From: an uncultured Lachnospiraceae bacterium
Lineage (GTDB): Bacteria > Bacillota > Clostridia > Lachnospirales > Lachnospiraceae
Assembly (NCBI GenBank): GCA_910589265.1
Contig: CAJUTQ010000100.1
Location: forward strand, 36,005-100,004
Direction of reading: 5' to 3'
Length of the DNA stretch: 64,000 bases
Shown: positions 33,881-42,084 of the stretch, piece after piece
Layout: every line of letters starts with the position of its first letter
Position numbering within the stretch: the stretch's first letter is position 1
Translations under genes and position numbers: made by a program
The notes under the pieces: generated by a model
Databases searched by the model: none
What the model was told of the DNA's origin: nothing
Seen by the model: only the letters and a program-made list of their open reading frames with translations

Positions 33881-34852
33881 CTATTGCTCTACTATTTTTT
33901 GCTCTACATGATGTATTGGCGATGTGTTTTCATCAATAGGTAAAATTTCTGCTCCCTGCTCTAGCAAAGCTTCAATAATTTGTGGAAGGGCATCTGCAAC
34001 CATTTTTTTTGTCCCTGCATCATGCATTAAAACCATAGCCTCCTCATATTGATGGATGTTATGTAGAACATTAGAAGCAACCATATCTTTTGATATTTTT
34101 ATCCCTGTGTCATCTTTTGCAGTAATATTCCAGTCAAAATATTCCATTCCATTTTCATGCAAGTAAGAAATACAATCTTGTAAATCAACCTGACTTACCT
34201 TATTGCTGCTTCCTCCTGGAAAACGATAATAATTGGTCCATACACCTGTTGTTTCATAGAGAAAATCTCTAAGCTTTTCCAAATCTTGCACAAAGCTTTC
34301 TTCTGATTTATATAACTCATTATATTTATGGGAATAAGAATGCATTCCAAGAGTGTGGCCTTCTTCTACAATTCTTCGATAGTCCTCCAATCTATTTTCA
34401 TCTTCCGTTCCTACTACAAAAAAAGTTGCTTTTACCCCATACTTGTTTAAAGTATCCAATATTTGTCCTGTATATATGCTAGGTCCATCGTCAAAAGTCA
34501 AATACACTTTTTTAGGCCAGCCTGTTCCTTCTCCTTCCCCATTTTCCTCCTCCATAATAGAAGGCGCAGAAACAGTCGCAGACTGAGCATTGCTTAAATC
34601 CATAACTGTGCCCATAAGTCTTTCCTCCATTTCCAAAGAAGATACCCCTGCATATTCCATCTCTTTTACCGCCAAAAAACCTTCTACCTTTTTTTCCAAA
34701 TAAGCTACTTTTATAATAAGATAAACAGAGAGCACCGTGGGAAGCAAAATAGCTGCAATAACAACAATGATAATCATCCGTTTTATTTTTGTTATTCTCT
34801 TACGCCGCTCCCTCTCTTCTTGTATACTTTGCCCATTATCCGACTGATTCAT
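33881..34852 (-). CDS. Membrane-anchored polysaccharide deacetylase (NodB/PdaA type)
   Basis: 323 residues: basic cytoplasmic tail, one membrane helix (about 27-49), a spacer of about 60 residues, then a NodB domain. All five motifs are visible: TFDDGPS, HSYSHKY (H-x3-H metal site), RFPGGSS, DWN and VLMHDAG. Such enzymes deacetylate MurNAc or GlcNAc in peptidoglycan or a surface polymer, outside the membrane. GGGGAGG precedes the ATG. It is the first gene of the run leading through bactofilin to pyrH and polC. Confidence 0.92.
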   Translation of the reverse strand: MNQSDNGQSIQEERERRKRITKIKRMIIIVVIAAILLPTVLSVYLIIKVAYLEKKVEGFLAVKEMEYAGVSSLEMEERLMGTVMDLSNAQSATVSAPSIMEEENGEGEGTGWPKKVYLTFDDGPSIYTGQILDTLNKYGVKATFFVVGTEDENRLEDYRRIVEEGHTLGMHSYSHKYNELYKSEESFVQDLEKLRDFLYETTGVWTNYYRFPGGSSNKVSQVDLQDCISYLHENGMEYFDWNITAKDDTGIKISKDMVASNVLHNIHQYEEAMVLMHDAGTKKMVADALPQIIEALLEQGAEILPIDENTSPIHHVEQKIVEQ

Positions 34853-34973
34853 TTGTAATACCTCCCCTTATTACCCCATTGTTTTCTATTTTTATACTTT
34901 TTTTATTGTATCATATCCTACTCTCATTCGTACAGAATTTTTTTGTTATTCCACAATTTCTATATCTTTTCCC

Positions 34974-35510
34974 TCATTTTAGGGGAAAATGCTTTCTCCA
35001 CCTTTCCCAAACAAAACTTTGGAAATAATCGTATGCCTTGTCATAAACAAAAAAGCCAAACTGACCAATCATAAAAACCAGCCAGGGCCAAGCTTTTCCT
35101 TTTTCACCAAAAGAAAACAGGAAAGGAAAAAATAATAAAAGGGGAATATAACATACATTAAATAATATCCATTTTATCAATAAAAAGAGTTTTCTCTTTT
35201 TTAAGTAATTTCCTTTTTCTTCGATTTTATCAAAAAGAAACTCCCTCATATAAATATAAAAGGAAAGAAGGGTGCATGTCATACAATATAGTTTGTTTGG
35301 TCCAACAAAAAAGGAGACAAGGGCGCTGGCAAGGAAAAAAACGCCCCCTGTCCTTATTCCATATTCTCTCACTCCAATTCCTGTTAAAAAAGATGCTGCT
35401 GACAGGAAAAACAAAGTACTGCTCTCTACTATGCTTCCCAGGAAAACGAAGATGGCAAAACAGGCTGTCATCATTCCTAAAAATGCCATTTCTTTCGACC
35501 TTATATGCAT
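34974..35510 (-). CDS. Multi-pass membrane protein of unknown function
   Basis: 178 residues from the ATG at 35510 (MHIRSKEMAFLGM); a GTG two codons earlier (35516) is closer to GGAGGGG and equally possible. Both overlap the end of the J-domain gene. About five to six hydrophobic segments, with an internal basic loop (KIEEKGNYLKKRK) and a basic C-terminus. The compact helices with short loops recall ECF transporter S components, but no known motif confirms it. Third gene of the DUF5685 / J-domain trio. Confidence 0.7.
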   Translation of the reverse strand: MHIRSKEMAFLGMMTACFAIFVFLGSIVESSTLFFLSAASFLTGIGVREYGIRTGGVFFLASALVSFFVGPNKLYCMTCTLLSFYIYMREFLFDKIEEKGNYLKKRKLFLLIKWILFNVCYIPLLLFFPFLFSFGEKGKAWPWLVFMIGQFGFFVYDKAYDYFQSFVWERWRKHFPLK

Positions 35511-36109
35511 AAACACAAATCCCCTCCCATGCATTCACACAAAGTATCTGCACACCACAAATCACAACAAATATTTCCTGTGCCACAAGAAGAATCTCCA
35601 TAACCATAAGGAGTCGATTGATATCTCTGTCCCCGAAATTCCAATCGGTTGACAAGATTCCTGTATTCTAAGTTGGATGGTTCCCTTTGAGATGCTTCCC
35701 TTGCATGATTCAACGCTTCGATATTGTTTCCCATTCCCAAATGAGCTAGTGCGCTGAAATAATACCATCGGGCGCCTCGACTTTCTATATTGGACAAAGC
35801 ATGGAGAGCCTCTTTGTAATGTCTGGCATTCAAATAGTTTAAAACTGCCTGCATCTTTAAATCATCATTATTATAGGAAGTATTTCCCTTCCCATTTCCC
35901 CCTGAAAACTCCCTTCCATTTCTCTGCTTCATAATCTGGTCATAGGCATCCTGCACTTCTTTAAATTTTTCTGCCGCCAAGTCAGCTAAAGGATTATCCA
36001 TATAAGAATCTGGATGATACTTTTTACTAAGCTGACGATAGGCCTTTTTTATTTCATCATTGGAGGCATCCTTGGATACTCCCAGCACTTTATAAGGATC
36101 TGCTATCAT
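35501..36109 (-). CDS. J-domain protein with TPR-like middle and Cys-rich tail
   Basis: 202 residues. Residues 1-65 are a J domain with the HPD tripeptide (KKYHPDSYM), implying DnaK stimulation. There is no Gly/Phe region or DnaJ zinc finger. Residues about 85-160 are helical and TPR-like (LNYLNARHYKEALHALSNIE, YFSALAHLGMGNNIEALNHA). The last 31 residues hold eight cysteines (ICCDLWCADTLCEC). It overlaps the DUF5685 gene by 4 bp (ATGA) and the membrane-protein gene downstream. A specialised co-chaperone for one of these partners is inferred. Confidence 0.88.
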   Translation of the reverse strand: MIADPYKVLGVSKDASNDEIKKAYRQLSKKYHPDSYMDNPLADLAAEKFKEVQDAYDQIMKQRNGREFSGGNGKGNTSYNNDDLKMQAVLNYLNARHYKEALHALSNIESRGARWYYFSALAHLGMGNNIEALNHAREASQREPSNLEYRNLVNRLEFRGQRYQSTPYGYGDSSCGTGNICCDLWCADTLCECMGGDLCLCI

Positions 36110-36939
36110 AATTTTATTCCTCTTTTTCGTTTTTGTTTTTCATTATATTTTGTAAATACCCCAGCATACAAAATATTTCTTAATATATCTTTATCCTTAA
36201 GACATGGAAGACATTCAAAGGCATTGGTACATTCCGCCATGACAAAGCAGAGCATCTCTTTACATCTTTTTTCATAATCCTCTTGTTCATAATAATATTT
36301 TAAAGGGTTATAATTTCCATTTATTATGTCCTTCTCCAAATCATCATAAGCATCTAATATATAAATAAATTTTCCTAAATAAAATCCCATCCTTCGCAAT
36401 GTCTTCTCCCATACATCCTCTTCATAAACAAAGAGTTCCCCTAGTAGCTGTCCAAAATAGCGGGCTGCCAAATCAATTCTTTTTTCTTCCCTTTTCTCAC
36501 ATTGACGTAGTTTATTTAAGCATCCCTTCATGACTCTGTACTGTCTTTTATATTTTTTTCCAACTTCTTTATAAGATTTTCTTAAAGCTCCCATAAGGAG
36601 ATAGCTCGATGTTTTCTTCTCATCTTCCCACTTATCCATCATATGAAAATAACAGAGAGCAATATTCATATCTGCCCCATAATCTGTTGCTTCATTCCAC
36701 AAAAAAGGATGCTTTTTTACTGGATGTATAGCGCAGGTTTTTTCCATATATTTACTCTTATATTCATACAAAGATGTTAATAAGATAATAAGAAATGTCA
36801 TGTCATATGTCAATGTTATTTGTCCTAAAAAACCATACTTTTCTTTTAATCTTTTACAAAGGCCGCAATAATATGCCTGGTACTTTCTATAATCTTTTAC
36901 TTTTAATTCTTCTTTATATATCTTCATATATCCAAACAT
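36106..36939 (-). CDS. DUF5685 family protein
   Basis: 277 residues, all-helical. The N-terminus MFGYMKIYKEELKVKDYRKYQAYYCGLCKRL is the recognisable start of DUF5685. Two acid-rich helix patches stand out: CYFHMMDKWEDEKK and FIYILDAYDDLEKDIINGNYNP. Their spacing and form resemble the paired Asp motifs of squalene/phytoene-synthase-fold enzymes; this is a hypothesis. A good AAAGGGG site precedes the ATG. First gene of the trio with the J-domain and membrane proteins. Confidence 0.82.
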   Translation of the reverse strand: MFGYMKIYKEELKVKDYRKYQAYYCGLCKRLKEKYGFLGQITLTYDMTFLIILLTSLYEYKSKYMEKTCAIHPVKKHPFLWNEATDYGADMNIALCYFHMMDKWEDEKKTSSYLLMGALRKSYKEVGKKYKRQYRVMKGCLNKLRQCEKREEKRIDLAARYFGQLLGELFVYEEDVWEKTLRRMGFYLGKFIYILDAYDDLEKDIINGNYNPLKYYYEQEDYEKRCKEMLCFVMAECTNAFECLPCLKDKDILRNILYAGVFTKYNEKQKRKRGIKL

Positions 36940-37102
36940 AAATTCCCCTTTTTATATCCATATCCATTTCGTTCCTATTGCCTTAGCCCTTATTTGAAAA
37001 AAAGGACAAGAGACTTGTTATAAAATTCCATGGCAAGTATATCATAGGAATGTTACTCTTGCAATCTTTTTCCATATACTAGGAATAAGGTCTATAAGAT
37101 CT

Positions 37103-37133
37103 GAAAAAGCGGTTCATAAAAACCGCAAAAAAA
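37103..37133 (-). terminator. Intrinsic terminator after ligA
   Basis: Stem GCGGTT / AACCGC (37109-37114 with 37121-37126) with A/T runs on both sides. On the minus strand it is followed by TTTTTC, ending the van-rluF-ligA run. Confidence 0.75.
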
Positions 37134-37161
37134 TAGAGAGAGATATAAAACTTTCCTTTCA

Positions 37162-39123
37162 CTACATAGAAGCCTTTTCAACCATCTCAAGAAAATCTTC
37201 CTCTGATAAAATGGCTATGTTGAGCTCTTTCGCCTTTTTATTTTTTCCAGAAGAAGAAAGACTGTCATTATTAATAAGAAAACTTGTTTTTCCTGTTACG
37301 CTTCCTGTCACCTTTCCCCCTCTTTGTTCAATAAATGTTTTTAGAGCGTTACGGTTTGGAAAATGGTTAAGGCTGCCTGTGATGACAAAACTTTTTCCCT
37401 TTAAAACAGCCTCCTCATAAACTTCCTCTTCTTTCTCTATGATTAGCTCCTGTAAAAGCTTTTGGAAATTGTTTTTATTTTCTTCTTTTGCAAAATAATC
37501 TGTAAAGGCAGAAGCAATGACCTCTCCCACCCCATCAATCTCACTTAGTTCTTCCTTTGTAGCCTTTAACAGCTTTTCCACATCATAGCCAAACTCTTTG
37601 CAAATCATTTTTGCATTGGCTAAACCAATATTTAAAATTCCAAGACTATATATTACTTTTGGTAATGTTGTCGTTCTAGCCTTTTCAATATTATCTAAAA
37701 GATTTTTATAAGACTTTTCGCCAAATCCCTCCATTTCCATAATCTCTTCCTTATGTTGAGACAAATGAAAGATATCTGCAAATTCTCTCAAAAATCCCTT
37801 TCCTAGAAATTTCTCCAAGGTAGCTTCTGACAATCCTTCTACATTCATTCCGTCTCTGCTTACAAATAAAGTAAAAGCCTTTATTTTTTTTGCCTGACAC
37901 GTTGGATTGGTACAATATAAAGATTGGACATCATTTACCTGCCTTATTTCTGTAAGTCCCCCACAGGCTGGACACTCCTTTGGGATAAAAAGAGCTCTGC
38001 TTCTTGTGAAATTTTCCCCAATCTGAGGGATAATCATATTCGCCTTATATACAGATATTCTATCTCCAATACCTAATTCCAAAGCTTTCATAACGCTAAT
38101 ATTGTGAACGGATGCACGGCTCACAGTCGTTCCCTCCAGTTCTACTGGCTCAAAAATGGCTACTGGATTAATTAAACCTGTGCGGCTTGGACTCCATTCT
38201 ATTTCCTTTAATATCGTTTCTTTTGTTTGATCCGCCCATTTAAATGCAATGGCATCCCTTGGAAATTTTGAAGTACTTCCTAAAGAACGTCCATAGTCAA
38301 TATCGTCATAGACAAGGACAAGTCCATCCGATGGAAAATCATTTTCTGGTATTTTCCTTTCCAAATTTTCTACTGTTTTTTCCACATTATCCCCAGATAC
38401 TTTTTTATAGGGCACTATTTCAAATCCTAGGGATTCCAGCCATATAAGCTGCTTCTCTCTTGAATTTTCAAAGTCCCTATGATCTGCTCTCACTAAGGCA
38501 AAGGCAAAGAAATGCACATTTCTCTTTGCTGTTATCTCATTGTTTAACTGTCTGACAGAACCACTGCATAAATTTCTTGGATTTTTATACTTTTCTTCTT
38601 CTTCCAATTCCTTATTGATCTTTTCAAAATCGGAGTAAGTGATAACTGCCTCCCCTCGTAAAACAAGAGTTTCTTTATAAGTAATTGTCAAAGGAATATT
38701 AGAAAATACTTTTGCATTGTTTGTTACAACCTCTCCCACTTCTCCATTGCCCCTAGTAACCGCCTTTATTAGTCTCCCCTTTTCATATGTGAGGACAATG
38801 GTCAATCCATCTAACTTCCAAGATAAAACCCCATCTTTTTCTTTTAACCATTGTTTCAGCTCTCCCTTATTCTTTGTCTTATCTAAGGAGAGCATCCCTG
38901 TCTCATGAGCTTCTTTTGGCAATTCAGATAAAACTTCATAACCTACTTTTGTTGTAGGGCTTCCTGACAATACAATGCCGCTTTCTTTCTCTAACTGCTC
39001 CAACTCCTCATAAAGCTTATCATACTCATAGTTATCCATTACTTCTCTTTCGCCCTGATAATAAGCCTTTGCTGCCCTATCTAGAATTGGAATTAACTCC
39101 TTCATTCTCTTTATTACCCTCAT
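37162..39123 (-). CDS. ligA: NAD-dependent DNA ligase, divergent type
   Basis: 653 residues with the full LigA order: Ia domain with YYQGEREVMDNYEYDKLYEEL, adenylation domain with the nucleophile lysine in SWKLDG, OB fold, zinc finger (CPACGG and CTNPTCQ), helix-hairpin-helix repeats, and a C-terminal BRCT domain (KGKSFVITGSLNHFPNR). The KLDG motif and EITAKRNVHFFAF region differ from the common KIDG form. It seals nicks using NAD. Its ATG overlaps the rluF stop by 4 bp. Confidence 0.94.
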   Translation of the reverse strand: MRVIKRMKELIPILDRAAKAYYQGEREVMDNYEYDKLYEELEQLEKESGIVLSGSPTTKVGYEVLSELPKEAHETGMLSLDKTKNKGELKQWLKEKDGVLSWKLDGLTIVLTYEKGRLIKAVTRGNGEVGEVVTNNAKVFSNIPLTITYKETLVLRGEAVITYSDFEKINKELEEEEKYKNPRNLCSGSVRQLNNEITAKRNVHFFAFALVRADHRDFENSREKQLIWLESLGFEIVPYKKVSGDNVEKTVENLERKIPENDFPSDGLVLVYDDIDYGRSLGSTSKFPRDAIAFKWADQTKETILKEIEWSPSRTGLINPVAIFEPVELEGTTVSRASVHNISVMKALELGIGDRISVYKANMIIPQIGENFTRSRALFIPKECPACGGLTEIRQVNDVQSLYCTNPTCQAKKIKAFTLFVSRDGMNVEGLSEATLEKFLGKGFLREFADIFHLSQHKEEIMEMEGFGEKSYKNLLDNIEKARTTTLPKVIYSLGILNIGLANAKMICKEFGYDVEKLLKATKEELSEIDGVGEVIASAFTDYFAKEENKNNFQKLLQELIIEKEEEVYEEAVLKGKSFVITGSLNHFPNRNALKTFIEQRGGKVTGSVTGKTSFLINNDSLSSSGKNKKAKELNIAILSEEDFLEMVEKASM

Positions 39124-39890
39124 TCTTTCCTGTCCCTTTCTAACATTCCAGGATGCGCTCCCTTTTGGATAATCCTTTCACTGCTGGAAGCTTTGAGCAA
39201 AGAAAGAAGCTTTCTCATTTCTTTTCCCTCTATTTCTCTAAACTGTCCCGGCATTAAGTTTCCCAATTTTATGTTCATGATGCGCACTCTTTTTAAGTCT
39301 TCCACTTGATAGCCGAAATATTCACACATTCTGCGTATTTGACGGTTTAATCCCTGGGTCAATATAATACGAAATTTGTCATCTGCTATTTTCTCTACGG
39401 TACATTTTTTTGTGACCGTTGAAAGAATGGGAACTCCCCTCGCCATGCCTTTTAGAAATTCTTCCTTAATTTTCTGGCGGACAGTTACAATATATTCTTT
39501 CTCATGGCCATTTCTAGAACGCATCATTTGATTGACCAGCTCTCCTTGATTTGTTAGAAGAAGAAGTCCCCTGGAATCCTTATCCAGTCTTCCCACTGGA
39601 TATACTCGGATTGGATAGCCTAAGGCGTCAATAACATTATGCTTTTCCTTTTTTTGGGATGTGCAAACAATTCCTTTTGGTTTATAATAGGCAAGAAGTA
39701 CTTTTTGTTCTTCTTTTTTTACTCCTTTTCCATCTACATAGATTTCTTCATCCCTTCCTATCTTCTCTCCTACAAAGGCCTGTCTGTCACAAAGAAACAC
39801 CCTACCTTCGCTTATGAGTCGGTCGGCTTCTCTTCGAGAACAAAATCCTATTTCACTTAAATATTTGTTCAGCCTTATTTTTTCTTCCAT
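39120..39890 (-). CDS. rluF: 23S rRNA pseudouridine synthase, RluF-like
   Basis: 256 residues from the ATG at 39890. N-terminal S4 domain (RLNKYLSEIGFCSRREADRL), catalytic aspartate in GRLDKDSRGLLLLTN, then VTKKCTVEK and QGLNRQIRRMCEYFGY, which fit RluF better than RluB or RluE. It modifies uridine in 23S rRNA. The gene lies 63 bp after the racemase gene and overlaps ligA. Confidence 0.88.
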   Translation of the reverse strand: MEEKIRLNKYLSEIGFCSRREADRLISEGRVFLCDRQAFVGEKIGRDEEIYVDGKGVKKEEQKVLLAYYKPKGIVCTSQKKEKHNVIDALGYPIRVYPVGRLDKDSRGLLLLTNQGELVNQMMRSRNGHEKEYIVTVRQKIKEEFLKGMARGVPILSTVTKKCTVEKIADDKFRIILTQGLNRQIRRMCEYFGYQVEDLKRVRIMNIKLGNLMPGQFREIEGKEMRKLLSLLKASSSERIIQKGAHPGMLERDRKE

Positions 39891-39953
39891 TCCCTTTCTC
39901 CCTATTTCTATAGACAAAGACAATGATAACAGAAAAAATAGGAATATGCAATG

Positions 39954-41084
39954 TCAGGAATCCACATAGATTCTATGAATACGGGTGGACAGACGGCTTA
40001 AGAGCTCATTTGTAATAGTTCCTGCATTTGCTGCCACCTCCTCTGCCCTTCTTTCTTCCTTCCCATCTTTCCCAATAAGCGTAGCCACACTATCCTTTTG
40101 TACATCTGGAATATCTGTTACATCTACCATAAGCTGATCCATGCAAATTCTTCCTATAATAGGCGCTTTTTTCCCATCAATTAATACTTGTCCCCCACTC
40201 ATATTTCTTGGAAGTCCATCTGCATATCCAATAGGAAGCACAGCTACCTTTGTATCTCTTTTTGCAGTAAAATTTCTTCCATAGCTTACACTTTCTCCCT
40301 TTTTAATTTTTCGTACAAGGGCGACCCTGCTTCTAATAGCCATAATGGGCTTTAATTCTATGGGAGTCTTTACTTCTTCTTCTTTACTATATACCCCATA
40401 TAATGCTATGCCGATTCTAGCATAATCACATTGAAGCTCTGGATAGTTTAAAACCCCATAACTGCTCTGAATATGTACTAAGGGGAGAGGATACCCCTTT
40501 TTCTCTATTTCCCTTAAAGTCTCATAAAAATGTTGGATTTGTCTTTTCGTAAAAGCCACATCCTCTTCCTCTTTGCTGTCTGCCACACATAAATGGGTAT
40601 AAATGCCTTGTATCATTAAATTCTTCAATAAAAAAAGCTTTCCAATTCCTTTGCTGTCCCAATAGCTTTCTCCTAAGCGGTGCATGCCTGTATCTACTTT
40701 AATATGCACTTTTACTGGAAATCCCATCTTATTTAAGGCTTCCCCATGCTCTCTATCTACAACGGTTTGTATTAATTCCTCTTGACTAAGCTCCCTAGCC
40801 CTTCCAGCATGGGTATACCCTAAAATTAAAATTTCTCCTTGAATTCCACACTTTCTTAAATGAATGCCTTCCTCCAATGTGGCTACAGCAAAGGCCTCTA
40901 CCCCTATCTTGTTTAAAAATGCCGCTGTTTCTACATCCCCATGTCCATATGCGTTTGCTTTTACAACAGCCATAAATTTACATTTTTTAGGAAGAAGATT
41001 TTGTATTGTTTTTACATTTTCCTCTAATTTATGTAAGTCAATTTCTGCCCAAGCTCTCTCCATGCTTCCATAATGGGTTATCAT
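39954..41084 (-). CDS. vanTr: PLP-dependent alanine/serine racemase, VanT racemase part
   Basis: 376 residues, full racemase length. PLP lysine in VVKANAYGHGD (Lys42), catalytic tyrosine region SYGRNF, GYADGLPRN, GRICMDQLMVDVTD. AAAGGAG precedes the ATG at 41084, which lies 47 bp inside the end of the membrane-protein gene. In vanG and vanC operons the racemase is fused to an acyltransferase-like membrane domain as VanT and supplies D-serine; here the two parts are separate genes, as in the vanL cluster. It could still serve as a general alanine racemase (alr). Confidence 0.82.
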   Translation of the reverse strand: MITHYGSMERAWAEIDLHKLEENVKTIQNLLPKKCKFMAVVKANAYGHGDVETAAFLNKIGVEAFAVATLEEGIHLRKCGIQGEILILGYTHAGRARELSQEELIQTVVDREHGEALNKMGFPVKVHIKVDTGMHRLGESYWDSKGIGKLFLLKNLMIQGIYTHLCVADSKEEEDVAFTKRQIQHFYETLREIEKKGYPLPLVHIQSSYGVLNYPELQCDYARIGIALYGVYSKEEEVKTPIELKPIMAIRSRVALVRKIKKGESVSYGRNFTAKRDTKVAVLPIGYADGLPRNMSGGQVLIDGKKAPIIGRICMDQLMVDVTDIPDVQKDSVATLIGKDGKEERRAEEVAANAGTITNELLSRLSTRIHRIYVDS

Positions 41085-42084
41085 TGTTTTTCACTCCTTT
41101 CAATGAGAAAATCTTCTCTATTCCTATTGAAACTCCTAAAGAAACTATTGTTACTACAAAAAAATGAATCAGGTGATTCTCAACCAATACCTTTTCAAGC
41201 TTTGTAACTTTTGCTCCTCCTCGAACAAGTATAATGATCATTGGATGAATGAGATAGACAAGCATAGACAAGAGACGAAAGGATCTTCTGCTTTTTCCCC
41301 TGATTACAATCAACCATTGAAAGAGAAAAATCATGCAAGGGAGGAGAAAAATGTACATACTATCAAACTTTGGGATTTCCCATTGATGAAGAAGAAGGGA
41401 TTCCCCTATCATACAAGCAAGAAAGAGGAAAAAAAAGAACATACATTTATTTCTCTGCCATTTCCACTTCTGCCTTGCAATCATTCCTCCTGTCAAAAAA
41501 AAGATAGGCGCAAAGAAAAGACCATTTCTTGTATAATCCGTTATGACAAATATACCATCGTATATCTTTTTTATAAATCCAACCTGTTCTATCCAGCCAT
41601 AGTAACTGTCTCCAAATAAGCCAATACAATATAAAATGAGAGAAATCCACAGCCCTCCTTTCATGCCAAGTCCTCTGACCATAAGAAAAACCATTCCCAT
41701 GCCAAGAATGGATGCTGGCAAATACCATAAATGATAAAAGGTTCCATCGAAAATAAGGTCTTTGATTATATTGTAAAATAAAGAAGGTTCTTTAAAATAT
41801 CCTGAATAAATATTTACTGGCAAATATAAAAGAATGGAAACTCCATAAAGTATACTTGTTTTTTTTAAAAATCCAGACCGTCCTTTTTCATCTCCCTTGC
41901 CAAAGAGAAAAAAACCAGAAGCCATAAAGAAAAAGGGAACAGCAATTCGGGCAATGGTCCTTGTAAATAAAAGCTCTGGTATTTCTCCAAAATCTGCAAA
42001 AGGCCATGTATGAATGCCAATAACAAGTATAGCAGCAATCATACGGAATATATCAATACCTGGGTAATCTTTTCTCCATTTCAT
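41038..42084 (-). CDS. vanTm: Acyltransferase-3 membrane protein, VanT membrane part
   Basis: 348 residues from the ATG at 42084, 8 bp after GGAGG; ATGA overlap with the vanXY stop. About ten membrane helices. The N-terminus GIDIFRMIAAILVIGIHTWPF is the acyltransferase-3 / VanT start; FYHLWYLPASILGM and LVYLIHPMIIILVRG are further family motifs. The fused VanT proteins carry this domain in front of the racemase and use it for serine uptake. Its 3' end overlaps the racemase gene by 47 bp in another frame. Confidence 0.82.
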   Translation of the reverse strand: MKWRKDYPGIDIFRMIAAILVIGIHTWPFADFGEIPELLFTRTIARIAVPFFFMASGFFLFGKGDEKGRSGFLKKTSILYGVSILLYLPVNIYSGYFKEPSLFYNIIKDLIFDGTFYHLWYLPASILGMGMVFLMVRGLGMKGGLWISLILYCIGLFGDSYYGWIEQVGFIKKIYDGIFVITDYTRNGLFFAPIFFLTGGMIARQKWKWQRNKCMFFFFLFLACMIGESLLLHQWEIPKFDSMYIFLLPCMIFLFQWLIVIRGKSRRSFRLLSMLVYLIHPMIIILVRGGAKVTKLEKVLVENHLIHFFVVTIVSLGVSIGIEKIFSLKGVKNNDNPLWKHGESLGRN

